Assembly: GCF_014529535.1 (NCBI RefSeq)
Contig: NW_023503423.1
Coordinates: 1,970,473-2,034,472 of the forward strand
From: Bradysia coprophila
Taxonomy: Eukaryota; Arthropoda; Insecta; Diptera; Sciaridae
Reading direction: 5' to 3'
Length of the DNA stretch: 64,000 nt
Shown in pieces: positions 46,505-57,318 of the stretch (positions are counted from its first letter, which is position 1; every line of letters starts with the position of its first letter). Below the pieces are notes generated by a model. That model ran no database searches, had not been told where the DNA came from, and saw only the letters and a program-made list of their open reading frames with translations. The translations under genes were made by a program, and so were the position numbers.

Positions 46505-48066
46505 TTAGCCCCGTACGAAGTACAAAGGGGCTTATAGGATTACGATGCCGTGTGTAATTCGAAGCAGACGGTAAGGGCAAAGTGTTTGCCTATGTTCATA
46601 GATGACGAATCTGCAATAAAAATTTTGTCTGTCCGTCTGTCCGTCTGTCACGTCGATATCTTGAGTAAATCAAATCCGATTTCAAGATTTTTTTTTCCCT
46701 GAAAGATAGTCGAAATAGTGAGGCTAAGTTCGAAGATGGGCATATTCGGGTCGGCCCTTCGTGAGTTAGGGCCACCTAAGTGATTTAAGGTCTTTTGGTG
46801 ATATTTTTGGCAAAATAAACGATGGAATGTAAATGACACGACAAATGATAGGTATTGTCAATACCAATCCAGGAAAAAAAAGTTTTTTAAAATCGGGTGA
46901 GTGGACCGTGAGTTAGGGCCTTAGAAGTGAAATGCTACTAGGGCCCTATGTGTATTTTACACTGAACTCGAGTAAATTTCATTCGTTTTTCGTAATTTTT
47001 GTTTGATTTGGAAGGTAATCAAAGGCCGAATAGAATGTTGTTGAAAAAAAATTAAATTTGGGTCCTTGGACTAAGGCCACTACTAGGGCCCTATGTGTAT
47101 TTTACATATAACTCGAGCAAATTTCATCCGTTTTTCGTAATTTTTGTTTCATTTGGGAGGTAATCAAAGGCCGAATAGAATGTAGTTGAAAAAAAAATAA
47201 ATTTGGGTCCTCGGACTGAGGCCGATACTAGGGCCCTATGTGTATTTTACATATAACTCGAGCAAATTTCATTCGTTTTTCGTAATTTTTGTTTCATTTG
47301 GAAGGTAATCAAAGGCCGAATAGAATGTTGTTGAAAAAAAATTAAATTTGGGTCCTTGGACTAAGGCCACTACTAGGGCCCTATGTGTATTTTACATATA
47401 ACTCGAGCAAATTTCATCCGTTTTTCGTAATTTTTGTTTCATTTGGAAGGTAATCAAAGGCCGAATAGAATGTTGTTGAAAAAAAAATTAAATTTGGGTC
47501 CTTGGACTAAGGCCACTACTAGGGCCCTATGTGTATTTTACATATAACTCGAGCAAATTTCATCCGTTTTTCGTAATTTTTGTTTCATTTGGGAGGTAAT
47601 CAAAGGCCGAATAGAATGTAGTTGAAAAAAAAAATAAATTTGGGTCCTCGGACTGAGGCCGATACTAGGGCCCTATGTGTATTTTACATATAACTCGAGC
47701 AAATTTCATCCGTTTTTCGTAATTTTTGTTTCATTTGGAAGGTAATCAAAGGCCGAATAGAATGTAGTTGAAAAAAATTTTAAATTTGGGTCCTCGCACT
47801 GAGGCCGATACTAGGCCCTTCAAAAAAATAAAATTTTAGGGCGAAATTTTTGTTTCATTTGAAAGGAACGTCGTACGGGGCTTCGTAATTGCGCTATGCG
47901 CAATTTGTAAGATGTACACATTACATAATAATTTTACTTTAACTACATTAACCGGCGCAATAGGCTTACGGTCAAAGTAGGGTGACAGACGCACTAGGGT
48001 CACGTACGCAATAGATATACGGGTTTGTACAGGGCTCAGTCGCAGCAAACGCTCCGACTGTTCTGA
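46505..48066 (-). mobile_element. Helitron-like family C, longest copy
   Basis: Minus-orientation 5' end TCAGAACAGTCGGAGCGTTTGC (48066) and 3' hairpin + CTAAAAA (46505). Between them is a six-unit array of the 145-bp repeat (46930-47815), compared with four in the 9506 copy. In places the units alternate between two variants (AACTACATT/'GGACTGAGGCCGATAC' and AACAACATT/'GGACTAAGGCCACTAC'), suggesting a two-unit higher-order expansion. Confidence 0.7.
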
Positions 48067-48290
48067 TGGCTCGTTTTTACCGATTTAGCTGTTAAAAACG
48101 TACTTTTTCACTATGGCGTTTCTTCACACTCTGGCGATACTTCGCAGCGTTTCTTCACACTTTGGCGATTCTCCGTACCGTTTCTTCACACTCTAGCTAT
48201 TTTTCTTGACATTTTATCATTTATTGTTGATTTTCAACCAGAAAAATCGCCAAACAGTGAAAAAACGCCAAGAAATATCGCTAATGCTTA
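48067..48290. repeat. Short direct repeats, no gene
   Basis: TTTCTTCACACT recurs four times between 48117 and 48190 (GCGTTTCTTCACACTYTGGC). Nothing coding. Confidence 0.6.
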
Positions 48291-48424
48291 GTTTCCTCTT
48301 ACCAAAAAAGTACTCCGTGTGAGAGACAAAATTGTTTTTTTTTCCAATTTTTTCTTTGTTTATTTGCTCTCTCACGGCTCTCTCACGGAGTACTTTTTAT
48401 TGAGTGGAATGGACACTTAAAGCT
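48291..48424. mobile_element. MITE family H
   Basis: Ends ATGCTTAGTTTCCTCTTACC and inverted AAGTGTCCATTCCACTCAAT, then AAAAAGTACTCCGTG on both arms and GAGAGAC / GTCTCTC-like sequence. The same left end recurs at 63968. Confidence 0.7.
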
Positions 48425-49271
48425 TGAAGAAACTCCAATAAAAAGAATTGGAATTTTTTCTTTATGGCGATTTGGTGATTTTTCTTGGTGATTTAACCTA
48501 AAATGAATTGTCATGAAAAATCACCAAAACGCCAAAATGTGACGAATTTGACTTTAGCTGTAATTTACGTCAATCGTCATTTCTACCATACGTAGGGTAC
48601 AAAAAGTATCACGATTGCTACAAATATTTTTCTTCGCACATTAACTTGCAAAACATATGCCGTATTTGCGTATGCGGCTGTCTATATTTACAAACGAAAA
48701 ATTCTCAAACATCTCGTTAATTCAATGAAATATTCACCAATTTTGGCATTTACAATTACTCACATGTTATGACTTTCACAAAAAATCATTTTGAATTCAA
48801 GGTTGACTTTTGCAGTGAACAATGACTCAGCACTAATAACTCTGATGCTATTGAAGATATCATTCCTTTTACTGTGACGTCAAGCATTGTTGTTCCCGTG
48901 AAATTGAATTCCGAATTACAACCGCTACTAAACTGCATGCATAACATTGGAAGTAGCATAACGTAAGGCGATTTTCTTTTACACTGTCTGCAGTTCAGTT
49001 CAGAACGTGATTATTTGAACGGTTTTCTCTGTCGTGCCATGAATAGTATATTTCGACATACCCCAATACGCGCGGGCGAAGCCCAAGCGAAAACACCCAT
49101 CTAGTGTGTTAGTGTGTATTGGGGTATTTTGAAAGATATTTTTCTGTAATAGGAAGAGTGTGTTGGTGCATTCCTTCCCAGCCGCTACTTTCCTTTTCGA
49201 CCGTTTACTTTACCTACCGACGCTACCGACCGATTCATATCATAGCTCACCAATACACTCTCACGTATACA
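48425..49271. other. No gene; one hairpin
   Basis: ATACCCCAATAC at 49058 is mirrored by GTATTGGGGTAT at 49114-49126 around CGCGCGGGCGAAGCCCAAGC. The rest is AT-rich. Confidence 0.5.
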
Positions 49272-49437
49272 GAATAGTTATTTGTGTATCTGTTTTGGAC
49301 AATTGCTTTTAGGCAAGTTCGCAAGTTGTCGACCAAAACAGATACTCAAAAAAAAAAAATTCATGTAAGGGAAAACCAGAGAAAAGTCTCAAAACTCCCT
49401 CATTTTCGGCCCCCACACATGAAAAAAATATTTCTTG
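49272..49437. mobile_element. MITE family E, copy 2
   Basis: Starts AATAGTTATTTGTGTATCTG like 28491 and ends CCTCATTTTCGGCCCCCACA. The internal stem is shorter than in copy 1. Confidence 0.65.
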
Positions 49438-49456
49438 AGCAACTTGATCGTCTTGT

Positions 49457-49683
49457 GGGCGTGGGGTAATCTGGCACACGGTGCTAAAACAGCACACTTT
49501 TTAACTACGAAAAAGCGGAACTCGCACACATTTTTCTCTTACAGAAATTTCGTAAAAGGGAGAATTACGTTGACGACATGGCTAACAACTACTCCTAGTA
49601 TGAAATTTGCGTGTGCGAGATTGTGAAAAGTTCATTTTTAAAACGTCACTTTTTTGCTCCGTGTGCCAAATTACCCGATACCC
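49457..49683. mobile_element. MITE with GGTAATCTGGCACACGG ends
   Basis: Left GGGCGTGGGGTAATCTGGCA; the right end, inverted, reads GGGTATCGGGTAATTTGGCA. The ends resemble those of the 59121-59264 element (GGGGTAGGGTAATCTCGCAC), so both probably use the same transposase group. No clean target duplication at this copy. Confidence 0.65.
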
Positions 49684-49796
49684 GTAGTAGAAAAGAAGGG
49701 CATTTGCGAAAAATGTCGAAAGTTGGAAATGGGTGGGTCAATTGGGGTTTTGGAGATATTTCTTGAATGGTTGCAGATAGAGAATTACTTTATTCG

Positions 49797-49920
49797 TCAA
49801 ATTTTCAATTTTCGTCAAATTTTCAAATTTCGGCAAATTTTCAAATTTCGCCAAATTTTCGATTTTCGTCAAATTTTCGATTTTCGTCAAATTTTCAAAT
49901 TTTGCCAAATTTCCGAATTT
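49797..49920. repeat. 18-bp tandem repeat, about 7 units
   Basis: Units of TTTTCGTCAAATTTTCAA with C/G and A/G variants. The period is a multiple of three, so the frames crossing it show FRQIF repeats that are not real protein. Confidence 0.9.
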
Positions 49921-49969
49921 CTGTTATAAACTGTTATAAAAAGCAGTGTTCTAAAACTTCTAAAACGAC

Positions 49970-51141
49970 TGATATCCCAACAAAAATCTCTTCGAGAAAA
50001 GTGTGACGCAGTCTTTGAAGTACAATTTCTAAAATGAATGATATCGCTAGAGTTGACGCTTTCAGCTTCGTTACGCAAAAATTAAATTTTACCAATTTTG
50101 AAGAATCGGCCATATCTGGTATGTAAGTTTATTGATATTTATGACGTCAACGGGAATGTTATGATTATGACTATAAAAGGTGCTTAACTTGTTAAGTAGT
50201 CATTGACAAAATCAATAATTTTGAATTTATCTATTCCCATGTACTCAACGGCTCTGACCATAATTTGGAGATATGTCGCGTCAACATATCGTTGTCATGC
50301 TATCTGCGTAATTTATTTAGGAAACTACATTTCCAGATGTGGGTAAATAGTGTCCAATCAAATAAAAGACAAAACGCAAAACGAATGTTCGTCAAGATTG
50401 TTCCGCTCAATTTTCGCAGACAAAACTTTTTTGTATCGTTAAATGTTCAAATGAGTTTAATGTCAGGTGGATCGACAAAGACAATTTCCTCATTGCTGGC
50501 ACATAATCCTCAACTTATCGCACTCTTTACGTCCTATAGTCTTTCGCATTGTTTATTGCCTGCAAACGGATGAAACGGGCCGACTTGTATGACGTAACTC
50601 AAATACGATGAATTTGTGTGTCTACACATTTAGGGGAGATATCAATTTGCACCTAACTTTCCTCAGAAAGTGTTCGCATATTTCGAGATATGCACTTGTT
50701 ATGGTCCGTAAAGAGGCTGTTGGTGAGGTCCCTAATCGAGTCAAATCTCGATTGGAATTTCTGTTTAACGCTCATCATTTTGAAAGTATTCTTTTGCACC
50801 ATTTGCACCATTTGCACCAAAGGCCATTACATCCAAGCCTGTTTTATACTGTTGGGGAGGTCAACCGTCATTTTATCGTGGGTCGGTATTTCATTGTTCA
50901 TGAAGTGTTGACAGCCTCGGCATCGCGCGGCGACAGGTTGACAATTTTCCCACCTTTTGCGTAAAATGTCCATTGACGATCATGTTAGGAAAATAGCTAA
51001 TAATTTATCAAAATTATTGGCTGTAACTCACGCACACAATAGTGTTTGTTCAGATGGCGATGACAAGAATTCCATGTCTGTTTTTTTTTTGCCAAGTGTG
51101 GATGTTTGGAATTCAAACAAAAAACGCAAATTGAGATATTT
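49970..51141. other. No supported gene; repeat fragment and a promoter-like site
   Basis: 49975-50070 resembles the GTGACGC..GATATCG repeat of 2956 and 14310. CTATAAAAGG at 50170 followed by AGTCATTG at 50200 looks like a TATA/initiator pair. The next ATGs (50241, 50275) give only short frames, so a gene or a dead gene may start here. Frames of 118 codons (50608) and 69 codons (50957) lack signal peptides, splice logic or recognisable content. Confidence 0.35.
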
Positions 51142-51182
51142 CATAAAATGGTCTAGCGCCAACTGAATAGCGATTACAGTTC
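51142..51182 (+). promoter_or_regulatory. TATA-like + initiator of the 51202 gene
   Basis: CATAAAATGG at 51142 and TACAGTTCC with A at 51178, 24 bp before the ATG. Confidence 0.5.
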
Positions 51183-51201
51183 CTTTTCGTTGCCAACGAG
51201 A

Positions 51202-52750
51202 ATGAAGTTTTTCGTTTTTCTTTGTCTGGCGTTTTTCGCTTGTTATGTAAGTGCGATACGACGAAGATAGCAACTGCCGGAGAGTTAATTGAAATTTTAT
51301 TTTATATTAAGTCTATTAGTGCCACACCATGTCTTGGTGGACTCGGCGGTCTTCTGGGAGGCGTTGGTAAACTAACAGGAGGTCTGAGTCAATTGACTGG
51401 TATTCTCAACTTAGGAGGTAAATCAGAAAACTAGCACCTGGGAAGTTACAGTGCGGCAGAAAGTGCTATAGCGATGTGATACTTCAAAAAGTTTATTTTT
51501 AATTTTGGACGAACCCCATCTCTCATTTCAAGGGATCATTGGAAATCAAGGATTTCAGGGGATCAGAGGAAATCAAGGATGTCAAGGAAACCAGCAAGTG
51601 GTTGAGGAGTATCAGGAAAGTCAAGGAAGTAAGTAAACACTTGAGTGGACAGTGGCATGCACTTTTGCTGCGAGAACTAATTTTCATTTTTTACGATCTT
51701 AAGACGATGAAGAAATTCAGGCAGTAGCCTCAGAAATCGAGGAGGTATTTGAACTGATCATAGAAACTGCAGAATCTGTCGAAAATACAACGGATGTTGT
51801 AGTTGCCGTTTTATTAGGTATGCCAGCAGCGTATGATCAAGTACCAAGTTCACCACTTTTCAACTTTCCCAAATAAACTTTTAGTTGCTGATGTCGCATA
51901 TGCCACTCTCGGTGTCATTTCGAACGTTAACGATGGAATTCTCAGCGATTACAACGCATTCTGCGAACTTTCGGCATATCTTGAAGCGGCTATCGAAAAA
52001 CTGCTTGAAAGTGTTAACGGTGTGGTAACAGCCGCCGCGGAAGTAGTCAAAATTATCATCGAAAATGACGATGTGATCACACTGAAATGGGTTATCGAGG
52101 CAATTGTTACTGTGGCCGGCAATATTACCAATTGTTCCAGTTCCATTTTGGAAAATGTGGTTGAAGCCGTAGCGGAAGAGAATGGAAATGTGGACAACAG
52201 TGAATCTTTGACTGGTCTCACGTCTTCACTATCAGCAGTGAGTGGAACAATCACATCCCATACTGAAGCCACTGAAAACAAGACGAGCGACAATTCAGGA
52301 AGTATCAGTGCTGTTGCTTTACAAAACACTTTGCTCGGTGTTGCCGGTACCGTTTCAACTCTGATACATGGCTTGGCGCTAAACAACGTCACTAATGTTA
52401 TTCAAAACTTGGTTGGCTCCGTTTCTGGTTCGCTCAGCGGTCTGCTTAGTGGAGTGACCGGTACGCTGTCTGGAACATTAAATGCTGTTGGTGGCATTGC
52501 TGGTGGAGTTGTTAAAAGTTTGAACCAGATCACTGGAGGATCGAATGGAATTGTTGCTCTACTTACCAGCCAAGTGTCCGGAGTTACTAAAATTTTATCA
52601 GATGTGACACTAAGCCTTAATCAGGTTGTCACTGTTGTCACTACTGTGATCAGCAAAATTTCCACCGTGTCTGACAGCCTAGCCGGAATACTTGAATCGC
52701 TTGGAAATATTAGCGAAAGTGATTTCAACGATTCACCGTGTAAGGGTTAG
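51202..52750 (+). CDS. Secreted Val/Ser/Gly-rich protein with collagen-like segment (5 exons, 408 aa)
   Basis: Exons 51202-51246, 51312-51417, 51533-51628, 51704-51817 and 51885-52750 join in frame (phases 0, 1, 1, 1). Exon 1 is 45 nt and encodes only MKFFVFLCLAFFACY. Exon 2 gives a Gly-rich stretch (CLGGLGGLLGGVGKL). Exon 3 gives a Gln/Gly repeat, GNQGFQGIRGNQGCQGNQQ. Exon 4 is acidic and helical (DEEIQAVASEIEEVFELI). The long last exon has aliphatic amphipathic blocks (CELSAYLEAAIEKLLESVNG; VVTAAAEVVKIIIEN), a Ser/Thr/Asn-rich middle with possible N-glycosylation sites, then LVGSVSGSLSGLLSGVTG and VGGIAGGVV, close in style to the SVTGIVGGIAGGLGG tail of the 33833 gene. It ends SPCKG. AATAAA at 52831-52836. 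Function unknown; a secreted structural role is inferred from composition. Confidence 0.85.
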
Positions 52751-52884
52751 AGAGACATTCTTACATAAGAGAGAAGATTGAGGTTCCCTCTTGGACTCGA
52801 AAAGTTAGGTAACGAAGCAAGTTTAAGAAAATAAATTCTTTTGCTATGGATCGAATTTGTTTAAATGCACAGTGTGTGCAAAAC

Positions 52885-53127
52885 ATCCTGCTTGACCGGA
52901 AGCATGAGTGGTACCAACGCCAACGCCGGGATTAAGAATACTCAACCGGGACCTCAAGCGTGACCAGTTGTAAGGTATGGACCGGAAGCTTCTGGAGCTT
53001 GAAAGGAGAATTTTTCGCCCAATATTAGGTCGAGTACACGTGGAAGGCAATTGGGGAAGTAGATTCAACCATGAGCCACATCAGCTGTACAATGAGATAT
53101 AGTCGTGGCCACCTAAGTAAGTAAGTA
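52885..53127 (+). pseudogene. 3' scrap of an RTE-like non-LTR retrotransposon with (TAAG)n tail
   Basis: 53004-53101 reads LERRIFRPILGRVHVEGNWG then SRFNHEPHQLYNEI and a stop, which is the pattern found at the extreme C-terminus of RTE/craniate-like reverse transcriptases ('ER+ILR+IFGP..E.G.WR.R.NHEL..LY'). Upstream frames are broken. A (TAAG)n run at 53109-53130 is the expected 3' microsatellite tail. It lies just after the poly(A) signal of the 51202 gene, in the same orientation. Confidence 0.65.
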
Positions 53128-53232
53128 AGTAAGTGCTCATGCTTGAAGTGTGTTGTTTCTTCGGATGATAATTCAAATTTTATATCGATTATGAGGGTTC
53201 ATGTGAAACTAACGGTTAAAGATAACAAATAC

Positions 53233-53936
53233 CAAGGAAGGTGCGGGAAAACAGGAAAATATGCAGTTTCGCTTGCTTTCTCGCAAACAGCCACTGTTGT
53301 AATATGTACAGACCCGAATTTCATAAAACATTAATATTCTGATTCTTCTCGTCGGTACCTTTCATTTGACATATCGCACAAGATTTTCTTCAGATGAAAT
53401 AGTTGTTGAAAATATGTCACAATGTGAAAACTGTTGTTGTCACAATTTGTGTCTTTAAAAGTCTTTGAATGGGTTTTCCCTGTTTTCCTGTTACCTGTTT
53501 TCCCGAAATAATGGTTTGTGGGTGACAATTTAACCCACTTGGAGAAACCTGTGCAGATTACGAAAATGTACACAATCTACAAAGGTTTCTCCAAGTGGGA
53601 TAATTTATCACCTACAAACCAATTTTTCTTTTAAGAGTAACACATTTTTGCGTGTTTTAATGGTTTTACTTAAAAAAAAAAGATTTTTGTTCAGAAAAAT
53701 CATCAAAAAACAAATGTTTTTCCGCCTAAATGAAGGCTACAAATTTGCAAAAGGTCCATTGCTCTTAAGCATGTCTCTGAATGTTTACGTTCGAAAATGG
53801 TGTGCGATATGTCAAATGATATATTGACGAGACGAAACAGAATATTTTATTTTTAAGTACATCGGGTTTGTATATGCAGTGGCTATTCGCAAGAAAGCAA
53901 AAAAAAACTGTTTCCTGTTTTCCCGCACCTCCTTAA
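53233..53936. mobile_element. Inverted-repeat element, 0.7 kb, with nested hairpin
   Basis: AAGGAAGGTGCGGGAAAACA is mirrored by TGTTTTCCCGCACCTCCTT (53918-53936). Arms continue with GCTTGCTTTCTCGCAAACAG / CTATTCGCAAGAAAGC. The centre 53513-53623 is a second foldback (GGTTTGTGGGTGACAATTTA ... CACTTGGAGAAACCT). No coding. Confidence 0.7.
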
Positions 53937-54322
53937 CGGCCTTATTAAAAGACCACTTTTTTTCTGGCCCGTTCAGAATGTTTTGTTGTTGTCTTTCATT
54001 TTTCGAAAAGGATTTTTGTAAAATTTTAGCAAATTTTAGCTATGCTTTTGATGAAGCGGTTATGAAAGTTTACTTCCATTTCGATTACGATTCACCAGAG
54101 TAGTACACGTTATACGCTAACATAAGTAAACTTTCGAGTGATTGATTATCCTTTGTCATTAACTTGTTATAAGGCATTTTTGAATCTTTTCAAATGAATT
54201 CGTTTCTAATTAAAATCTGGGACAACTTTGTTCATTTTCATGATTTTTATATTCGCACAAAGCCATCTCATTCACCTCCTCTCCTACATACCAAAAATTA
54301 TTCTTTTTCAAGTCACACCCAA
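53937..54322. other. 3' flank of the minus-strand gene; nothing else seen
   Basis: On the minus strand the sequence after the stop at 54323 is AT-rich with AATAAT but no canonical AATAAA close by. Confidence 0.4.
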
Positions 54323-54939
54323 TCAATCTTCGTCTGCTTTTCCCATTGTATCTTTATGCTTGACAATACTTTTTCCCGGCTCAGCTTCGCTGGCAGCATC
54401 TGCATCATCGGCGACGGCTACGTGCATATTATGCTCAAACTTGTCTAGCGTACCTTCAATATTTGCGACGCTCTCAATAATGTCAGTTCCCAAGTCCATG
54501 GGCAGCTCTGCAATGGTGTACATAAAGTTTTGAAACTTTACACTGGCGTTGGTCCCTTTAAACGGATCAGTTTCGTCCATTTTGGCTGCTATGTTATCAA
54601 TTATCATCATTTCGTTCATATTGGCCAAATCTTTGGCACCATAAAACAAGTCCTCCACCGGATCGACAATTTTGTCAACAACCAGCGGTGTTGAGGACAT
54701 TTGCTGCAATGAGACAAACATTTGACGAAGATTTGTGATTCGTTGATCAATCGTTCGGGACAGAGAAATGATAACAGTTGGTGACATTCTGTAGGTTAAG
54801 CTCAACTGTTACCAATCCTCTGAGTTGGGTCGGAAATCTATTTTACGTCAGAGAAGCTACTAGTAATTTCGCTCTCGTTGAATGTATGTAATTTACAAAC
54901 CTGCATTGTGACTATTAACGTAACCCAAATCGTTATCAT
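54323..54939 (-). CDS. Small secreted acidic-tail protein (2 exons, 173 aa)
   Basis: Exon 1 (54939-54901, 39 nt) encodes MITIWVTLIVTMQ, a signal-peptide core. Intron 54900-54806 (95 bp, GT..AG, phase 0) is followed by exon 2 from 54805 (LSLTYRMSPTVIISLSRTID). The mature protein is predicted helical (IDQRITNLRQMFVSLQQM; DKIVDPVEDLFYGAKDLANM) with no Cys, and ends in an acidic/charged tail rich in A, D, E and K (ADDADAASEAEPGKSIVKHK). A second acceptor 18 nt further in would break the frame, so the upstream one is chosen. The initiator ATCAGTT (A at 54956) and a TATGTAAA box at about 54987-54994 precede exon 1. Same strand as, and immediately downstream of, the possible 55040 gene and the 55528 gene. 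Family not recognised. Confidence 0.75.
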
Positions 54940-55039
54940 AGTTGCGGGAGCTAACTGATTCTGCCACCTAATTGGAAACGTCTTTTTTTACATATGAAAA
55001 ACGACGTGTTGAGCAGCAGCACGATCATAATTTTATTAT

Positions 55040-55427
55040 TTATTTACAGTCACGATGCACGAGTAATGGTAGAGCTACATGTGACAGTTTTGTCACATGA
55101 TGCGATGTGTAATAACTTTCGATGTCAAATGACAAGTGAAAACCATTAGGGTCTGAATTTTTGAAATAAAACCGAATTGGCGCGTTAATAGATTCAGTTT
55201 GACATAAGCCGACACCGCACTGTTTAGCATCCATTGTGTCAAAATAAGGGGACCATGAAACAAACCCCTGTCATTCTTACCTCTTTTATTACAAGGCAGT
55301 TGTGCCATACGAATCCAAATCGGCTCAAAGTCGTGATTTCATTAGTAGAAAGATCTTTGCTCTCTTCACTGAATCTTATGCTAGCCATCAAAGTCAATGA
55401 TTTTGAATCCGTCGCTAGCGGCATGGT
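55040..55427 (-). CDS. Possible small protein gene, 5' end unresolved (about 107 aa)
   Basis: Two exons fit: 55424-55281 (from ATG, MPLATDSKSLTLMASIRFSE) and 55219-55040, with a 61-bp phase-0 intron (GTAAGA..ACAG). The C-terminal exon reads CGVGLCQTESINAPIRFYFK then SFDIESYYTSHHVTKLSHV and stops just before AATAAA (55037-55032). A pyrimidine-rich tract ending AAAG directly before ACC ATG could equally be a splice acceptor, so a signal-peptide exon may lie further up. None is visible between here and the poly(A) signal of the upstream gene at 55493. It may also be an internal fragment of an older duplicate. No family recognised. Confidence 0.45.
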
Positions 55428-55527
55428 CTTTGTATAGAGGTAGAGGGTAGAAAATAAAACAATTTGGATGTAACTGTGCAAAGCCGATTTATTTCTGCAA
55501 ATAATGAGAGAAAACCCTATCCCGGCA

Positions 55528-57241
55528 TTACATCAGTATAAGATATCTGCGAATCTGATCAATGGATCTGTTAACATAAGGTCTTAACTTGATTGAACTG
55601 AGTGCGACTGACTCGAACGCTGTTACGCATATCGACAGAACATTATCAATGTCACTTGTTGCGGCTTCCATTACATTGTCGATTTTATTGTCGTCGATTC
55701 CATTGATATCTCTCGTACTTAGAGCAGACTCTAATGTTTCTTTAACAATTCGTTGCAAGCTGTTGATCAACATGTTCATGTTCCGAACTAAATCCGGCGA
55801 TTCACCCATGGCACACGCACCTAAAACTAACATATTTTGCACTAGTTGTATTGACGTCCGAACCACATCCTCTAACGTTAGGAATATCGGTTCCAACAGG
55901 ACCTGAAGCTCGGACAGTTGTTTCTCCAGCAGCAACTTGTCCGTCGTTGGTGACACACAAATTATATCAACCAGTGCTCGTTCTGCAGCTAAAGTCACTC
56001 CGTCGACCAATGTCTGGATGGTGGTAGCGATGAAACAGAGCATTGGTTGAAGATTTACGGCAATTTCGGTCGGGTCAATTGTGGGCACATTTTCAATTTT
56101 TGTGACGATTGCTAGGTAGTACGACAGGCACTTTATTGTGGCCATAAGATTTTGAAGTGAAACATCGGTTGAATAAGCCACTGCTTCGGTTATTCCTGTA
56201 ATCGTACGGATGGCCAATGATAGTTGGCCTAACATCGGCTGTAAGCTCTCCAACAACGAAACGATGGTTGCAGAGATATGCATTTCGCGAACCGTTTCTT
56301 CAACGCTTGCTAGCGCCATGACCAGACTTTCAATATTTTTTATCGTCATCACCGGCAGATCAACATCAATGTCGGATTTCAAGGAATCTAAAATGTCGGT
56401 GATCGGGGTCATAATCATCGGTGAAATAGTCGGGCCGAGATTAAAACGCTGATTGGCAAGTCGTTGAATGATTAACGAAAATTGCTGCAAGCTGGGCTCC
56501 ACGTCCTCTAAATCTAAAATCGTGATACGTCTTAAAGAATACAAAACCCGATCGACAATGCTAAGGATCGTCTGAACGATCATCTGAAGTCCAATTACAG
56601 CGTTTGCATCAACCGCTTCTGTGGCAGTTGCAATTTTATCAACCATTTGGGACATGGAAGACAGTAAAGTTTTTGTAGCCGATGCCAGGCAATAAACTGC
56701 TGAATCAATCGCTTCATCGTTCTTGAAACCTTCTGATGGACTTCTCACATCTGAAATAACTTCACAATTCGATATCAACGCTTCGACGAGAACCTGTAAA
56801 GCGATCTGCATATCCAAAACTGCCAGATCAACATCACAACCGACGATTCCGTTTAACGAATTTTCCAGCGTATTTGCGGTTGCACTGATGGCATCGAACA
56901 CGTCACGAATGGTAGACAGCAACGCTAACAGATTTTCCGTCGACGATGTTGGATATTGTTTTACAAGCAGCGCAGTTATGGTCTCCATTCGTTGCTGGCA
57001 ATAATGCAGGGTTTGACCCATTTGACCGAGGTCGATTGGAGGGAAATTGTTCATGTTCAACTTTTGGATCATAATTTCGACGAAGCCATAATCGGTCGCT
57101 GGAGCTGATGGTAGTGCTTTTCCATGCCAAATCTATTAAACGAAATCAACATTTCTTCACACGCAAATTTCGATTTTTATTCTTAAAACCGTTTACCTGA
57201 ACGACAATCAACAAAACACCGAGCAATTGACAGAATTTCAT
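55528..57241 (-). CDS. Secreted aliphatic helical protein, long form A (549 aa)
   Basis: Exon 1 (57241-57197, 45 nt) encodes MKFCQLLGVLLIVVQ. The phase-0 intron (57196-57133) is 64 bp. Exon 2 (57132-55528) starts IWHGKALPSAPATDYGFVEI. The rest is a chain of amphipathic helices with few Cys, e.g. ENLLALLSTIRDVFDAISAT, DLAVLDMQIALQVLVEALIS, LQMIVQTILSIVDRVLYSLR. It pairs block for block with the 61277 gene (ENLLNLLSVVHDTFDVIIAT; DLAMVNIQVALQTFIQTVVV; LEGIVQTILSIIENVLHSLR), so the two are paralogues in opposite orientation. TATATAAAG at 57315-57307 and a TCACT initiator (A at 57283) lie upstream; AATAAA at 55493-55488. Composition and secretion suggest an extracellular structural or lipid-associated role, but no known family is recognised. 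Confidence 0.88.
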
Positions 57242-57280
57242 TTTCCAACTCAATTCACTAAAAAACTACCAAATTGATAA

Positions 57281-57318
57281 AGTGATCTTTGCGATCAGTC
57301 GCACCACTTTATATAAAG
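57281..57318 (-). promoter_or_regulatory. TATA + initiator of the 55528-57241 gene
   Basis: CTTTATATAAAG (57307-57318, self-complementary) lies 32 bp before TCACT with A at 57283. The ATG is 42 bp downstream. Confidence 0.7.

Noticed and set aside
49654..50006. Frames with FRQIF or FSSNFQ repeats
   Set aside because: Translations of an 18-bp tandem repeat.
50240..51166. Possible extra gene after the TATA-like site at 50170
   Set aside because: Only short frames without signal peptide or consistent splice sites follow; left as a promoter-like hint.
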